A model generated the notes under the pieces. The model saw only the letters and a program-made list of their open reading frames with translations. It searched no databases and was not told the DNA's origin. From Undaria pinnatifida (Eukaryota > Sar > Phaeophyceae > Laminariales > Alariaceae), in assembly GCA_012845835.1 (NCBI GenBank), contig JABAKD010000013.1, positions 14,028,665-14,092,664 of the forward strand: 64,000 nucleotides of DNA, written 5' to 3'. Positions 45,859-59,160 of the stretch are shown piece after piece. The stretch's first letter is position 1. The number at the start of each line of letters is the position of its first letter. Both the position numbers and the translations under genes were made by a program.

Positions 45859-46991
45859 GCTCTCGCCCTCCTTGTCTCCTTGTGTTTGTTTGCTGTTGGT
45901 ATATATATGCTGTTGTTGATGATGCTTGTGCTGCGCTGCTTGCGGTGGTGTGCATAATAATAGGTTTGTCGTAACACAATATTGATTGGTAGTCTCGACG
46001 CCTCTATCTGGGCGAGTTTCGAATAAAAAACGCACCGGTTCAGGTTGTAGTTCCTTCCGGCGGAGAAGAAGGCGGAGATAGGGTCGCGAATGTTTCGGGC
46101 GGTTGAAGAACTAGGTTGAAACATTCTGGAATTACAACCGAACCGAAACAAGAAACACACGTCTTGAGCGCAGTGATAAATATTTGGTCGTGGTATAGCA
46201 TCCGTAAAATTTCTGGAAAATTCCCCGGTTTGTTCTCAGAGACGTCCTCACGGTATGTATTTGCGCGAGTCTTTTCAAGCGTTGAGTTTGTTTTTGATTC
46301 GAACCAGTTTGGTACCCGAGTTACAGAGGACTAAACTAACGTACGAGGAGATTACCGAATCCAACAACAGTTCAGAATACGCGCTATTCTTCTCGCTGAC
46401 GTTATTAGAACGGCGGGACTGACGGACCGGCTTGATTATACGCCACAATCCGGTTCGAGCGATGTGCGCGGGACGTCCCTTTGGTCGGGGCATTTTTTTC
46501 GCTCTTCCTGTCGAGCACAAAACTTGATGTAGAAAGATACTAGCAACAAGCACCCGTGCCTCTCGTGCGTCTTATAATAATGCTCCACCTACATAAGTCA
46601 GACGCTTCTCGCCCTTGTCGACCTTCTCTCCCGCTGGTTGCCTCGTTCCGTCTGGTCGCTTCTTCTGTGCACCTACAAGTAAGTACTTGCGCTGGTGGTG
46701 TCCCCTCTGGGTCGTTGGTGCTGTGGTGCTTGCTGCTGCTGCTGGTGGTGTTTGCTGCTTTTTGTTGGTTGTACTTGGCTTGAGTTGCTGGTTGTTGCCC
46801 CGCCTCCACGCACGAGGGTACACTGGTAAAATAATAACACGACAATGTTCGCGCTGGGTCGCTGTGTGGTAAATTGGTGAGTGGTCCTCGTCCTTGTCCT
46901 CGTCCTCCTCCTCCTCCCACGTCCTCTCGTCGGTGCAGATTCTGGAACGTGTACACAACCTAACCGTACCTACTACTTACTCCAGGCCTTC

Positions 46992-47415
46992 ATGTCCGCC
47001 AGTAACAGCACCACGAGGGCTCGGCGTAGCAAGGCCAAGGACAATGCCGCTGGCGCGGTTGACGTAGCGGGGGTACTATCCAGTCGTCAGTTGCAGGCGT
47101 GGCCCATCCCCTTGAAGAATATCAGGTTCACCGAACACTGTCGCCAACTTAATGAGAGGACCGTGCGGTCAATTACGAATTCCATACGCGAGGTCGGATG
47201 GATGCCAACAGCACTGCCTCAGGTTACTGTCCCCGATCTCCCGGACGGCGAAGATATGACCAGCGACCTAGCCGCAACGCTGGTGGTCTTCGTATTGGAC
47301 GGAAATCACCGCCTGAAAGCGGCCAAGACCTTTTACGACGACCCGGAGAAGACAATAACTTGTCAATGCTACCGAGACATCAGCAACACCTTCACGAAGA
47401 AGATCCTCGCGGATG
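46992..47415 (+). CDS. ParB-like nuclease-domain exon (copy 2)
   Basis: Same protein sequence as 26,531-26,954, including DGNHRL; donor GTGAGA at 47,416. Confidence 0.75.
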
Positions 47416-50400
47416 GTGAGAAACACCAACCAACTCGTGTCCTAGCTCGTGCGTCGTAATATAATAATAGAAAGATGTGATGTCAATGATAATAATTTTT
47501 CTGGTACTACTACTATTAATACAATAACCTAACTGCAGTAGTATACTGCTGGTACCTCGTAGTAATAGTTTTGAGTACTCGTCCATGATACGTACGTAGC
47601 TACCCTGCCGTGCACGTCATATAATCACTGTGTGTGCTGTACATGTAGTAGTCTAGACTAGGACTATGTTTACTACAACAGGGAGGTTTTCTGAATCAAC
47701 CACAACATATAATTTATATATCATGTACTATTACTGCTGAACAGTAGCTATGTACCGAAGTAAGCAGTAGTACAGCAGTAGTATCTCGATCTCCCAGTAG
47801 CATTCGTTGACAAGTGACCGGGTCTGGACCACTTACAGTCGCTATGGTTTCCATCGCGTTGTGATTTGCGTTGTGGTCGTTGTGATGTGGGTTGTGATGA
47901 CAACGCGACGGAAACCAGCGACTACGACTGAAAGCGGCCCAGACCATTACAAAAAAAAAAGGGGGACCCGAAGAAGACAATCACTCGCCGAAAAATACTA
48001 TTAATACTACTAATACTAGGAGATCGAGATACCGCTGTACTGCTTCCTGCTTAGCAGCTAGCTGTAGATAACTGCTGCTGCTGTATATACATACGTACGT
48101 GGTTTACCTCGATCCCCCAGTAAGTACGTGTTAGAATTAATTAACACAGCAGTTAGTTGATGGTCTTCCCCGGGGTCCAGAACATAAATATATATTCGAT
48201 CCATGTACAACAACAAATTATGAAGATTTAACACGTTATTACTACACTTAAACACTGGGTTGCATACTGCATCTAACATCAAACCTTCTAGAATAGTGAG
48301 CATTACCAGGCAGATGATACGCACATGTTGAAATGTCCCGCCCCCCCCTCCCCTTCCCCTCCCCCGATATCCCCCCCCCCCTTTCCCGCCTACTTTGTCC
48401 AAACGCCCACTCACAATCGAAATCGGGCTAGAGTTTTAAACACATATAAGCAGTTGATATCACCTCATAATTTTCGAGAGCCATCCATGCCGCTTCTTCC
48501 CCCCCCCCCCCCCCCCCCGCCCCGAACGCCCCTTCTTCCCCACCACACGCACCATCGCCTAGACCTAGCACCACACGTATTACAACCCCCCACCTAAAAC
48601 CCTTCCTTTCCTCCCCCCCACGACCTCCTCACCCGCCCCCCACCCCAACCCCACCCCCACCCCCCTCGAACACTCCCCGCCCTCTCTCTACTCACTGATT
48701 GTACGACTTACCCCAGGATATACATGATAAACTGATGCATTCTTTCCAAAACCGTCACATGTATCCCTTAAAATAATGTATAGTTTCCACGCACAGATTG
48801 AGCTGCCCCACACGCCCCACCCCTGCCCCAACACCCCCCCTATGATAAACTGGTGCAATTTTTTTTCTTCTCTTTTTTTTCTTTTCCAAACCCGTCAGGT
48901 ATATCCCCTTACAAGGACTTATAGCGTCCACGCACAAATTGCCCGCCCGTCCGCCCCCCCCCCCCCGCCCGCCCCCCCCCCCCCCCCCCCCCTCCAAACC
49001 CCGCTCGCTTTCGATCAAAACCAGGCCCCCACGTCCTTCAAAACTCCGCCCCACCCCCCTCACCGTTATTCGACTTACAAGATTCACTTGATAAAAGGAT
49101 ACATTTCCCTTCACAGCTGTCAGATTTGTCCCCCTCAGAAACGGGTTTTATAGTTTCCGCGCACAGACTGACTATCATCACTCTGTTGAACCTGATAGCT
49201 ACACTGCTGTAGTTGTAAGGGGAGAGTCGCCGACCTATATCCTTAATGAGGACACACAACTCGTAATACGCTCGATCGGAGTATCACACACAGCTTGCAA
49301 AGATGAGTTTCGACGAAATCTTCGATCTCACACCTGGAGTGAAATTATAATTTTTTATAAATATATTTAGACGATATACGTATAATATACTCTGGAGTAT
49401 GTGTGTTTTGTCTAGGTCGGTCTTGGACGGAAAAGACCGACTGAAAGCGGCGCAAACTTCCTAAGAGGACTCCGGGAAGACCATCTCTATCTGCCAATCA
49501 ATGCCACCGGGAATTCGAGAACAAATCACGAAGATGCACGATGATGATGGTGACAGAAAAAACCAACCAACTCGTACGTCGCATGGAAAGTGGTGAATCA
49601 TGCGACTGATAATAATTCCCTGGGTACAACTCGAGTCAACAATACGTAGCTACTACCTTATTACAGTACAGCACGTAAAAAGAACAGGTCATAACCACTA
49701 ACCACACTGCTTGCTGTATGCCGGGTACGGCATCGTAGATATATATAGATATAGAGAGAGACTACAGCAGCAGCAGCAGTAGTAAGCGGTTTCTTGTACC
49801 AGGTATGTTATATTTCACAGCACCATCATGTCATTTTACCAACCAAAGTGTAGTATTATGTACGCTTACGTGGTAGTCTGGAGGGTGTATGATTTGCGCC
49901 CCTTCTGATCATTTGTCCATATATCTTCTGAGTCCTCGTCAAGCATCAGCCATCGGGGCCGTTGTTATCTTCGTTTTCTTTCCTGGGGTCGCCTTGGACG
50001 ATCGGCCCGATGTTAAGGAATTGTTCCGGAATCTCCGGGAAGCTCTTTGGCAGTTGATGGCAGTGATGCATAGTTTCCTGTTATGTTGTGTTTCTTTCCG
50101 CCATTTGACCCCAGTGACGTTATTAGGGGGCACTCCGACCGATACTTCGCACCATGGGTTAGGGTTAGTGTAGGGTAGTCTCATGGTTGAGAAAAACACC
50201 ATATAATGTAAGACACCCCTCTTGAGTAACCTCTACGTATGCACGGCGTTTCTCTCCGGGGCAGACTTCTCTACTATTAATACTTCATACAGTAGTACCG
50301 TGTGCCACGTACTATTAATAATAGCACAATCCGACGTCAGCTTCGCGCCCAGGCTCAAGTCTTGTTTTGACAACGGAACACTCTTATACATCACCATCAA

Positions 50401-53400
50401 CCTGTGTCGTGTTATATTATTATTGGCGTAATTTTGAGGTGACATACTGCACCGACACCCGCTTTCATGATTCTAACCAACCCCTTCGTCTCGTCGTGCC
50501 GCAGCCTGCAACGGTGTGCAGGAGGTGTTTTCGAAGCGCACAACGTACGACAGCGTTTTCTTTTACTCGACCATGGCACAGGAGGTTATGAAAAAGAGGG
50601 CCACAACCTCCCGTGGCCGCAGGAACGAGGTTAAATCCTCCGACTTAAAAGCCTGCTGGGACGAGGTGTGTGTCTATGTACGTGTTGTTGTCTGCCCGCT
50701 TCACTACTACACGCCGGGCGCAAGCTAATTTTTTGTGCATGCAGATGTTTCGGTTGTGTTGTCACAGTTGTCCGTGTGCCGCATTTGCTGGAATGCATGC
50801 TAGTGGTGTGAAAGTTACCACGCCAGAGTGATGAAAGCGGCGGTCAATGGTATCAGTTAAGACCTGCGCGCTTTTCAATATACTCTGAGGTTCGTTGCTT
50901 GAGACTGTAAACGTGGGAAAGCGGGCATTTCATTAATACAAGACTCGGCCCCCGTGTTCGTTGTGACCTAAACTACTAACTGAAGGCATGTATCTAGCGC
51001 AGGGAATAAGCTATTTTCGTATATTTGAACCAAGATACGATTCCAACCCATTTGTACGTTGTACTTGAGTCATCCCACGGTAGGGGCGCAGCGTCAATCC
51101 CTGAGTTCCTCACACAAGCTCAATATCTCACTCCAAGAATGATTTCGCAGTAATTCGTTTGCACAACCCGACCCAGCTTGTATGCGTTAGTAGTCCTAAA
51201 ACACAATATGCAGTACTGATGAAATTACTTCATTAACCGGCTGTTCCTCACTCGAGGAGCTCAATCAGACAAGGATTTTGGACAAAAAAGGGCAACCCCC
51301 ACCGTGGGACATGCGTTGCACGTATATATGTGTTACGGAACTTTATTTACTACACCTACCCTTACGGAACACGCCTCCCTGATAATCATTTCTCTATACC
51401 TACTATGCACTTGACCTCCTGACCTAAAAAGCGCCGGTAGACATTAAAAATGTAAGGATTTTTTTTTTGTTTTTTGCGTTTCGGTACTCCAGGTACTCGC
51501 CAGCACTCATCTAAAGTGAGCTTCGAATACTGCAGCGACGGGGTCATTCAGAATGACATGTATTCGCAAGTCATCGATCGAGTAACAACGACATGAAGTG
51601 AGTACAACTCTGATTATTTACCGAATTAGGCTAACACTGTATGCACGCGGTAATTTCGAATCGTCTGCGTTTATCTTCTGCTGTTCTTGCTGTGCCTTCC
51701 AGGTAGGAGGACGGGCAACGCCAAGCGAGACCTCGCTACGTCAGTGGCTTGAAGTTATAAAATCTTTCAGCCATGAGGCTATGCAGACCCTCAAGACAAT
51801 GACGGAAGACGGCGCGCCCGGTTTTGAGCGCATCACGAAGAACTTCCTGCACAGTTCGGAATTCCGACAGCTGAATGGGCTGCCGCGCCAGCAAGCGCTG
51901 GTGCTGGAAATTTACGCCAGGTACAAAACCTGGGGCAAGAAACACACCTCGCGCCCGAATAAAGAGTATACTATATAACGTTCCGCAGATGTACATCGTT
52001 TGGCACACCCTAACCCTCTATTAACGATGGTTTAACTTGCCGCCTCCTCCTCTGCTCCCCCTTTTCAGGTTGTGTGCGCAAGAATGCAATACATACGAAA
52101 TTATAGGCTAACTGGGCATCTACTTTGACGTACGGAGGTGGTACCACACCGCCGCGGACCCTCCCTGTCTGTCTGTTCGTCCGAAATTGTTTGTACGGCT
52201 AGGGTACTTGCTATGCTAAATGGACGATCGCTACTCGTCCCGCTATTTTCTACAAACCTTGGCAGGTTCCCCAAGAGCGGGGCGAAGATCGATCTGCCGG
52301 CGGTATTCAGGGCAGGCAAAGGAGGTAGCATCTTGGGTGGAACGGCATTGAGCGCATCGTGCCTAGGGAACAGTGGTCGGCCAAACTGATAGGGTATGTG
52401 TTTGTTCCTCGACGCTGCCCTTGTGCTTCATGGTCACTCCTCGACACTGATTTTGGGCTTGATGCTTGCCTTGTTTCATACCGTCTCATGGCGTTAAGAC
52501 TGCTGGCCACGGTCAATCTCATGTAAAGAAATAGACGTTCGTCCGTTCTGAATAATCACTAGTCCGTCCTAGCGTACTTTACGACTTCGCTTCCAAGGAA
52601 TTGGCAGTGAGTGACGTTCGCTCGCCGATAAGAAGTGTGCTGCTGTATCACTCGTTTTCAACCCCCCTCCCCTTCCCCCCCCCGGCGTGTTTTGGCGTGT
52701 GTCACGAGCCTTCTCCGCGAAACGCACAACTTGACACCGCAATGTCCTAACCGTTACCCCGCCGCAAACGACAGCAAGGTTAACGAATTCGCGTTTGAGA
52801 AAATCGGTCACTACCCCACATACATCAAGCCTCACATGGCGCAGACCGCCACTCGGGTAAAGAAGCTGGAGAGCGAGCTTCCGGCCCACGCACCGATACT
52901 CGACCCGGAGATCGCCGCCCTCATCCTGGCCGAACCACTGCGCAGAGTCCGTACAGTGAGTCCGTACTCGTCAGCCATGTTGGTCTTCGAACCCGAATCG
53001 TTCAACATAGTTGCCTGTTTCTTCCACAAAAACCTGTGTGTGTAACTTACTCAATTCGATGTTGGCCGCGCGGCATAGTTACAACCATTCGCTACAACTT
53101 GTGCATAATTGTGTTGAGGTCAAACCAAGTAAATTTTTCAAACGTGTGGTGGACGCACTTGTTTTTTGTATACCTTTCTGGTGGGGTGGCCCTGCGTGTG
53201 GCAGACGCTTGATGAGGATGCAATTTGCGGCCATTTCTGGAGGAATACGAGAAGAGGTACGAAGAATCCAAGAACGTCATCAACGCCCTCAAGCTTCAAT
53301 CGTACCCCCCACCGGTAATGGCGGAACGAACCCGGAAGAAGCGCGGGTAAGGGAACAGACGACGAGAAAAAAGGTGATGACGACATGAACGACGACGACA

Positions 53401-56400
53401 ACGCCTCAAGTCCCCGCATCCGGTGTGCTTTGTGCAACCCACCCCCGACTTCGAGGTAACGCCAAAGTAATGTCGATATGTATCATTGCTGTTGCGATCG
53501 TCAGAAGCTATTTCGTCATGGCAAAAACATACATGGCCTATTCAACATACCGGCCTCTTCTTTCTGTTGCTATTAGTACCATTGCTATTGATATCGTTTT
53601 TGTTGTCTAACCCCATCCAACCACCGTACCAACCCCTTTTCCAAGACACACATACGGCACCACTTCCGCTGGAATGGCACAAGTCAAAAAAGAAGACCCG
53701 AATAACCAACCAGTGCCATCATCCCGCATTACTTTGTTAACCCGCGTGTGTATGTGTGTGGAACCGCAGGTACACTGCGTCCTCTGCAAAGCAATCCAAT
53801 ATCGCATTGCGCAGGAGCCACCACGGTTGGTGACGATGAACGTGCTAAGGAGCGCGGTGCGTCGACTGCGCGAAGACAAAGGGCGTAGGTGCCCAGAAAC
53901 GACAATTTGGACAGGACGATAACAAGGAAGGTGGGCCGTCCAGCCCTGTCCGAAGAAGAGGTCTCCGAAGAAGAGTAGGACGGATACAGCTGGCGCTACG
54001 CCGGGGCTCCCTCAGCACTGCCACCCTTCCTCTATCGACCGGGTCGGAGAGCGGCCTCAATGTTATGCGAATGTGACAAAACGAACAGAACATAATCGGA
54101 GTGGCGTTTCGTTTACCGCCGTGTTGACAACTTGCCCAGGTAGATTCTCCATGAAACGCATAGGGGGAATACTGCATTTCAGTAGCAGCAGGATTTTCTT
54201 GATCTTTTTTGACGTCGAGGCTGCTATACGGCGCAGCTTACTCAGAATGAAGAGTTTTCGTGGTTCCACATGATAATAATACTACTACTGGTTGTTTCTA
54301 TGGAGTGAGAATTCAGACTTACGGTCTGAGCACCGCGCGCTATGGCTGATAACAACTGGTTAATTGCGTAGGGATGGTATTCATGTAAATGTATGGAGAC
54401 GCTCGCCCCATACCTCTGTTGGTTTGAGCAGGGAGGAGAACACGTGCCTGCACCAGGTCATGCCTTTGAGTGCAAACTTCCCAGACCAACTCTCTGAGAT
54501 CAAGCTCAAGCAGCTTGCAATGTTGGTGTTCGTCTCCCTCAACCGCCCGAACCACGCGCATCTTCTGCACGACGCCACTACCCCCGCGGACTTCCTCAAG
54601 AGGCTCTTGTACCTCATCTGCACGGAGATGCTGCACCCCAACGGCACCGTGATCGTGGCTTTGCCCGTCCCATACCACAAGCACGCAAGCCGCATAGCCG
54701 GTGAGCTTTCAACTATTAACTGTCGATAATGTTGCATGTGTGTGCTGTCGATATCAGTACCCGATCGGTTGTTGTGTTCGCCAAACAGAGTGGCAGCGGG
54801 AGTACCGCATATTGTAGTTTGAGACGATAGCATGTGTTACTGCGGCCAGAAAATAAACGCCAAAAAAGTGTGCGATAACAGTTGTCTCGTCTCGGCGCGC
54901 GGTTGTTCATGTCCTCGGGGTATTTCATTGCAGAAAAATCTACAGCAACCCGGGCTCGGTCTTGTTGTCAGAGGACCACGGATTGCTTGTCGAGTACGGT
55001 TCGAGGGGAGGGGGACTCACCGCTGAAAGCAAGAAGAAGCACATCAGCGGGACCGTGGACCACTACCTCATCGCACACCACAACGTGAACAAGGAGGGAC
55101 ATTCGAACTTCACATGCCATGAGAAAGTTACGCCTCAGAATTTCCCCGGCAGGACTTATGCGACAACAACAAAGGTCGGTCGTCCTTCCGTTTCGGACCC
55201 CCGTACTACGCAGGCGTTGATGTACGACGTGCCTTACAAGGGGCAGCAGCGAGCCTTCCACGACAATGTCGCCCGCTTCGGTATCCAACGGTGAGCCGGA
55301 ATAGTTCTTACGGCAATACTACTCCGTAGGATGGAACGCAGGGATAGGGGGGGGGTGGTCTGGATTTGAGCGGAACGTATGGTAGTTGTGTGGTGATGAT
55401 GTGCATGAAAGGAGCGTATCCTTTCAGCTATGTCGGACGTAAACATTGACGTGCGCATGTATGCGTATTCCACGTGTATCATTAGTGACTAGACGCTTGC
55501 AGTTGGACCCATGTCGGGTGTACTGACGTCGTTCGTGGACGGGGTCTGCTTCAAATTCCTTGTTAAGAACCAACGTTCGTGCAAAAAGCCCTTTCGTTCC
55601 ATCCGAGTCGTTCGTTCGCGCAAAATGCTTAGATTCACCAACCAGGGGGACTCCGTCGTGACGCTTAGCGCGGAATCGGACGGTGTGGTGGAATGCGCGC
55701 TGGATCTAGGGAGGAAGGTGGAGCTGTTCGTTGCAAGCAATGGCGACGCGTATGAGGATGTGGCGCGCCGGGTAGAGAGTGCGTGGGAAGGGGCCTGGCG
55801 TGAGGGAAAGTTTGCGGTGAGTGTGGTTGCATCTTATTTGCTTAAATTTCCAGTAGCTGATACTGTCTTTACTTTTTTAACCCGTTTCTTACAGTGATAA
55901 TGCGAGGTGTTTTTTTTAGCGTTGCGGCCATTCCTCAGCCGTATTGCGGGGGCCTTTATTTAGTACCTGGAATCTGTCTCCCTCGGTTACGCCTGGAGAT
56001 GTAGGGGGGAAATGGTATTTATTTTTAGCGCTAAATTAATCAGCACCATTATCGGATGATTTGTCCGTTTGGTGCACAGCTGTCAGGCTCTTGAAGAACT
56101 ATGTACTTCGCACGTACATATAGCGGTAGAAGTAGTAGCAGCTAGCCGTGCTCTTTCATCCTCTCCCAATTAAAAATTTTTTGTCACACCATCGGTCAAT
56201 CGATCCATGCATAGCCTGCAGTAGACGTTGCATGACTCGATAACCGAGCGCTCACATACTTTAACATGGACATGCACGATGTCGTTCGTATTCTTGACGT
56301 TTGCAGCGTGACTCGTCGAGCAGCAACTTCAAGTCTATCGGCCCCAACTCTCTCCCGGCGGGCATTCCGATGGACACGACGCCAGCACGCGTTATCCGCG

Positions 56401-57463
56401 AAGTCGGCACGACCCCGTCCCCTCAACAACTCCTCGAAAAAGCCACAGGGATTGCTGCTAACTTCGGATGGATATTAAGGTGTGTGTGCTTTTTCACTGG
56501 GGCGAATATGAACCTGGAGCGTTGTTGTGTGTGCTGTTTTTTGTGCGCGACTGTGAGGAATCTTCCCTCATGACGGTTGGAACCAACCGGTATTCGGCAG
56601 ACTCATCTCCTATAATAATGTCCGTGTTGCAAATAACCAAGCGCTAGCGATATCGAACGCGGCATAGTAATGTATACCCAGGTATGATGTAGGGAGAGCA
56701 CTCAGAATTATGTTGAATGCTCCCTGAACGCGTTTTTTTGTGCCAGTTGTTGCAGACGCCCAGGTATAGAAAACGCTATGTGTGCCCATCCGCGTTGATG
56801 CCGAGCTGAATGTCGGTTGACACCCACCGCTCTCAAAAACTTCCTCCGCTTCTGTTTGGTGTTTCGCCCGTGAAAATATCGCAGATGAGCGACTCCGAAA
56901 ACGTGGTCTGTCTGCACGCCTTGGAAGGCCAAGCCTACGGGTCCGGCAGCGGGGATATTCCCATATGGGGCAAACCCGTTATTTTCAACTCACGCCAGGA
57001 TGCGCTCGACTGGCTGAACCCCGAGAAGGACGAAATCGACCTTCAGTTCGTGCGGCTCGTGCTCGTCGCGGACTACCACCTGCTAAAACGCATGTGTGTC
57101 CCCGCACTGGAGGGCGTGCAATCCACAGAGGCCGGGCTTTACATTGAAGTGTCGCCGACGTGCCCGGCGTTCTACGCCTTGTGGGATGAGACGACCGCAG
57201 ACACGGCACACGAGGTTTGCAGCAATCTTCGGCGATCCTGGACTCGCGACGCTCTGGTGAAAACCTTCCAGGATGGGGCCGGAGGCATAGTGGCTCCCCT
57301 TAAACTCCAGCTGTGCAAGGCTATTCAAAGTTCGAGCGGGGGTGGTGCAATGGTCAAGGTCAACCCTGGTGTGACCGTCGTCCGCCGTGGGTGGTGCCAC
57401 GAAGACGACTTCGACGATCACGAAGGACTGGGGGGGGGCGAAAGCGCAAGAAGAAGTAGTTGA
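46992..57463 (+). CDS. ParB-like, zinc-finger multi-exon gene region (copy 2, with 3' end)
   Basis: Same exon series as 26,531-35,999, but continuing past the gap edge to a terminal exon and stop at 57,461-57,463. Exon positions: 46,992-47,415, 50,522-50,665, 51,703-51,920, 52,266-52,393 (frameshifted), about 52,775-52,957, 53,206-53,455, 53,770 onward (frameshifted), about 54,440-54,700, about 54,934-55,290, 55,503-55,816, 56,307-56,479 and 56,885-57,463. Whether this is one gene or two is unresolved. Confidence 0.6.
47757..48066. repeat. Hairpin made of inverted ParB-exon fragments, copy 2
   Basis: Duplicate of 27,294-27,603, with an extra A in the A-run. Confidence 0.7.
48333..49060. repeat. 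C-rich degenerate repeat cluster, copy 2
   Basis: Duplicate of 27,870-28,620 with markedly shorter C runs (for example after CCGCTTCTTCC). Homopolymer length is unreliable in one or both copies. Confidence 0.75.
49080..49345 (+). repeat. Dispersed short repeat, plus orientation (copy 2)
   Basis: Duplicate of 28,655-28,920. Confidence 0.75.
49417..49660 (+). pseudogene. Degenerate ParB exon copy (second interior copy)
   Basis: Duplicate of 28,977-29,215; same broken DGKDR version. Confidence 0.65.
50522..50665 (+). CDS. Interior plus-strand exon (intact version)
   Basis: 48 residues, phase 0 at both ends, between GGTGTGCAG and GTGTGTGTC. Contains FSKRTTYDSVFFYSTMAQEV and RRNEVKSSDLKACWDE. 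Exactly phase-compatible with 51,703. Function unknown. Confidence 0.6.
51703..51920 (+). CDS. Interior plus-strand exon (intact version)
   Basis: After GTGCCTTCCAG, before GTACAA. Contains TSLRQWLEVIKSFSHEAMQT, ERITKNFLHSSEFRQLNGLP and QQALVLEIYA, mostly helical. Ends in phase 2, matching the next exon (31,812 in copy 1). Function unknown. Confidence 0.6.
56307..56479 (+). CDS. Interior plus-strand exon (intact version)
   Basis: After GACGTTTGCAG, before GTGTGTGTGC; 57 codons plus 2 bases, phase-compatible with the exon ending at 55,816. Contains AGIPMDTTPARVIREVGTTP and QQLLEKATGIAANFGW. This exon crosses the point where the left contig stops. Confidence 0.6.
56885..57463 (+). CDS. Terminal plus-strand exon
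   Basis: After a pyrimidine-rich stretch and ATATCGCAG. Opens MSDSENVVCLHALEGQAYG and continues DIPIWGKPVIFNSRQDALDW, VRLVLVADYHLLKRMCVPAL, TCPAFYALWDETTADTAHEV and VKVNPGVTVVRRGWCHEDDF, stopping at TAG 57,461. The frame also opens at ATG 56,810, so an alternative start exists. Present only once because it lies beyond the overlap. No domain recognised. Confidence 0.6.
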   Translation: MSDSENVVCLHALEGQAYGSGSGDIPIWGKPVIFNSRQDALDWLNPEKDEIDLQFVRLVLVADYHLLKRMCVPALEGVQSTEAGLYIEVSPTCPAFYALWDETTADTAHEVCSNLRRSWTRDALVKTFQDGAGGIVAPLKLQLCKAIQSSSGGGAMVKVNPGVTVVRRGWCHEDDFDDHEGLGGGESARRSS

Positions 57464-58318
57464 GGATAATGCCTCGACAGCGGAATAAACACCCGGCGAG
57501 CGGGGAGAGCTGGTGGGGGGTGCGGGTGCGGGTGCGGGTGCGGGGGTGCGAACGGTGATGAAGAGGTGACCTGGCCTGGGACCGGCACCACCAGTAGAAG
57601 TAGTAGCACGTGTTTAGTTGCCGGCATTTCGTTCCTAGGTCAGTGAGGTAGGAGGACTGGAATGGGGCGGGTGTGCCGATCGCCGGTCGTCCATGTACTG
57701 TGAGCCATTGCAAACGGAACGACGACCACAGCGTTGTATCGGATGGTTTGAAGTTTTCATTATTTCCTTTGTTCGTTTTTACGGATTGTTGATTGACGAA
57801 TAATAGGTGTAAAATAACGACGCGTGCGCGTCATGTGGACGGGATGCTCGAAACAGCGCTTTTCAGCGCATCTAAAATTTGGTTTCCTAATTTAAAATGC
57901 AATACCACGCAGGTTGTTTCAACCATTCAATCATTCGTACTCACAGCTGCCGTTTTCCAATATTTGTAAAATACGTACCGGTACTAAGTACACTAGGTTT
58001 GTACATACCAGGTACTACGGTATTATTGGATCAAAATGCACGCCCAGCTCGAATCAGTCCAGATATACATGGCCCGTATTACGCGCGATCGAATTATCGC
58101 ACGCAGCTTGCAAAGCTGAGTTTTGCTTGAAAAAAAATGGTCGATCGATCTCACAGCTGGGATGGAGTGTATTTTTCATTCTTTAAAATTTATTGTCCGG
58201 CAGCGCAGCGCAGCGCCAAGTGGTGCTGTGCGGTGCAGTGACGTGCCTTGCCCTGCGCTGCGGTGCTTTGTCGTCCTGCGCTGTGCTTTATTTCGAACAT
58301 TGGGCAGTACCACGTATA
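57464..58318. other. Spacer between terminal exon and right TIR
   Basis: Contains a GGTGCG minisatellite (about 57,510-57,550), AT-rich sequence, a relative of the dispersed short repeat at 58,080-58,200, and GCAGCGC/GTGCTGTGCGGTGC-type repeats to 58,290. No gene seen. Confidence 0.6.
58080..58200. repeat. Dispersed short repeat, short relative
   Basis: GCGCGATCGAATTATCGCAC, CAGCTTGCAAAGCTGAGTTT and GATCGATCTCACAGCTGGGA correspond to words of 28,840-28,920. Confidence 0.7.
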
Positions 58319-59160
58319 ATACCCGTTGTGTGTGTGCTCTGTTTTTTTTTTTCTTTCATTTCATCGCTCTCGGTCCCCATGCCCCCCCCCCCCCCCCCCC
58401 TCAAATTACACCCACCCGTACTGCCGATCAGAACGTGACACCGCCAACAAGCACACAGCACGAGACAGGCCAATATGTTCTGCACAAGCAGCATTTGGCA
58501 TTATCAAATCGCTGTTCACACCAAATCGTGGGTCTCTGCTTTCTGCCCCCTTCAATTTCATTGATTGCATTCTTCCTCGCGCGAGGGTAGCGGGCGACGT
58601 CAGCCGCCCGCGGAGAGGAGTCCTTGTATAATTAAACCTCTCGATATATATTGACACGATAAATTTTCCACGACAGCCTCTCAAGCATGTTCATAACCGT
58701 TCTTCATTCCCTGACAAAAAAAATGCGCAGGGGGGGCACAAGAGGTCCTAACCCCAAGTATACACTTAGTGTTGGAAACATGACCAGCACGAACCCAGAA
58801 TCTATACGCTACCCACGTCATCCACTCTCTGCTCGAGCCCCCCGCTAAATATACTAATGTCATGAGCACAACTAAAATACACTTTGGGCACCATTAAATG
58901 GTCGACAGTGTATTCCTGAATACACCCGTAGGGTAATGACACGGCAAGATAGCAACAAGTACGTCGCGGACAACCACCCTTTTCAGCGACAGCAGTGCAG
59001 CTCGGCGTCCTAACGCTGCGAACCTAAAATATAAGCTCCATCGCCAAGATATACTTCACTCCAGACACGCAATTAATTCGTGTCTGCCTGGTTGCGCTTT
59101 AGCTGCCGGCTGTATCGGTCGCCGGGGACAACGGAAATCAACACAGACCGTTTTTTGGGA

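Larger units (their letters stand above)
36501..56479. repeat. 20-kb interior, second copy (right of gap)
   Basis: Repeats 16,034-35,999 in the same orientation. Small indels are dense in 36,501-40,300, near the contig start, and again beyond about 47 kb, where copy 1 nears its own end. The middle is nearly identical. Confidence 0.95.

Noticed and set aside
50157-50175. Telomere (TTAGGG) repeats
   Set aside because: Only one or two units occur here and at a few other places, too few for a telomere or a clear interstitial array.
16034-56479. A genuine recent tandem duplication of the interior
   Set aside because: Not excluded, but the exact 500-N gap, end-concentrated indels and one TIR per side make unmerged overlapping contigs simpler.
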